Below are positions 63,807-64,000 of a stretch of DNA of 64,000 bases, piece by piece. The notes below the pieces were generated by a model that searched no databases, was not told the origin of the DNA, and was given only the letters and a program-made list of their open reading frames with translations. Numbering within the stretch: the stretch's first letter is position 1; every line of letters begins with the position of its first letter. The position numbers and the translations under genes were made by a program. The stretch covers positions 62,001 to 126,000 of the forward strand of contig PAQV01000057.1 in assembly GCA_002709405.1 (NCBI GenBank), in the 5' to 3' direction. This stretch comes from Paracoccaceae bacterium. GTDB taxonomy: Bacteria > Pseudomonadota > Alphaproteobacteria > Rhodobacterales > Rhodobacteraceae.

Positions 63807-63914
63807 CGGCCGGTTCCTTTCCGCTTCCTCGCAAGCCGTCGGTCCCTTGGGGCGCGTCGTGCACCGCTTTGTCCGGGCGTCGTCGCCCGTCGCTCACCGT
63901 CGGGCCTTCTTCGC

Positions 63915-63930
63915 ATGATTGCGCTAACAT
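63915..63930. promoter_or_regulatory. LacI-type operator candidate upstream of edd
   Basis: The 16-mer ATGATTGCGCTAACAT is an imperfect palindrome centred on GCGC, close to ATGTTAGCGCTAACAT, a form typical of LacI-family sites. It lies 109 bp before the edd start. Only two positions per half deviate. Confidence 0.5.
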
Positions 63931-64000
63931 TCTTTTCTGGGCATTTCCAGAGGAAACGGCGCAACCCGGGGTCGGGTTCCCGTCGCGTCCGGCAGGCCCG

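Overview
This window looks like chromosomal DNA of a Rhodobacterales (roseobacter-type) alphaproteobacterium. GC content is very high by eye, and the gene content is typical of that group: aroK beside xerD and a CorC-type protein, two FAD/GcvT fused oxidoreductases of the dimethylglycine/sarcosine dehydrogenase class, an IalB-family protein, a Hint/RTX protein, an L,D-transpeptidase with an M15/DUF882 protein, and Entner-Doudoroff genes. I see no rRNA, tRNA, transposase, integron, prophage or CRISPR array. The genus cannot be fixed from the sequence alone.

Layout. 1-4.6 kb: aroK (cut by the window edge) diverges from a small membrane protein, a secreted protein, a xerD-type recombinase and a CNNM/CBS protein. 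4.8-10.8 kb: phosphate permease, NUDIX hydrolase, first FAD/GcvT oxidoreductase, and an FMN reductase divergent from an HxlR regulator. 10.7-15.1 kb: DUF2254 membrane protein, second FAD/GcvT oxidoreductase and a coupled MocA-like nucleotidyltransferase. 15-20.5 kb: large RTX-Hint protein, a 780 bp non-coding stretch and a DegT-type aminotransferase. 20.5-25.3 kb: a lone phnM, a P-loop kinase-like protein, a permease in two halves, a GNAT enzyme and an endonuclease/phosphatase. 25.6-27.9 kb: a translationally coupled three-gene operon for folate/cobalamin methyl transfer. 28-33 kb: Ppx/GppA, RlmE, an eight-heme cytochrome c with HEAT/TPR tail, and a BrkB protein. 33-34.8 kb: DUF883, holin-like and DUF1269 envelope proteins. 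35-42.7 kb: sulfatase, HAD phosphatase, an Att-like ABC operon and a DUF4329-like protein. 42.7-46 kb: a 65-aa orphan, and a GAF-Fis regulator before an aldehyde dehydrogenase. 46-53 kb: PQQ sugar dehydrogenase divergent from a complete branched-chain amino-acid-type ABC transporter that carries an extra small lipoprotein gene. 53-64 kb: HerA/DUF853 ATPase, a probable small RNA, IalB, an lpxD-ACP-KAS block, cell-wall enzymes and edd-eda.

Themes. One-carbon metabolism recurs: both FAD/GcvT enzymes should load formaldehyde-level carbon onto tetrahydrofolate, and the 25.6-27.9 kb operon should move methyl groups between a corrinoid and tetrahydrofolate and oxidise them. Envelope functions are also rich (RTX-Hint, Att-like exporter, lipid A acyltransferase with a private ACP and KAS, L,D-transpeptidase, IalB).

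The least explained signals are non-coding. A box of about 24 bp (GTATTTT..AAAGANGAAG) occurs six times between genes. Two of those copies continue into a double hairpin whose first stem differs between copies by compensatory base pairs. An intrinsic terminator at 54715-54742 has no gene in front of it, which suggests a small RNA of about 105 nt. The GAF-Fis regulator has its best ribosome binding site in front of an ATC codon.
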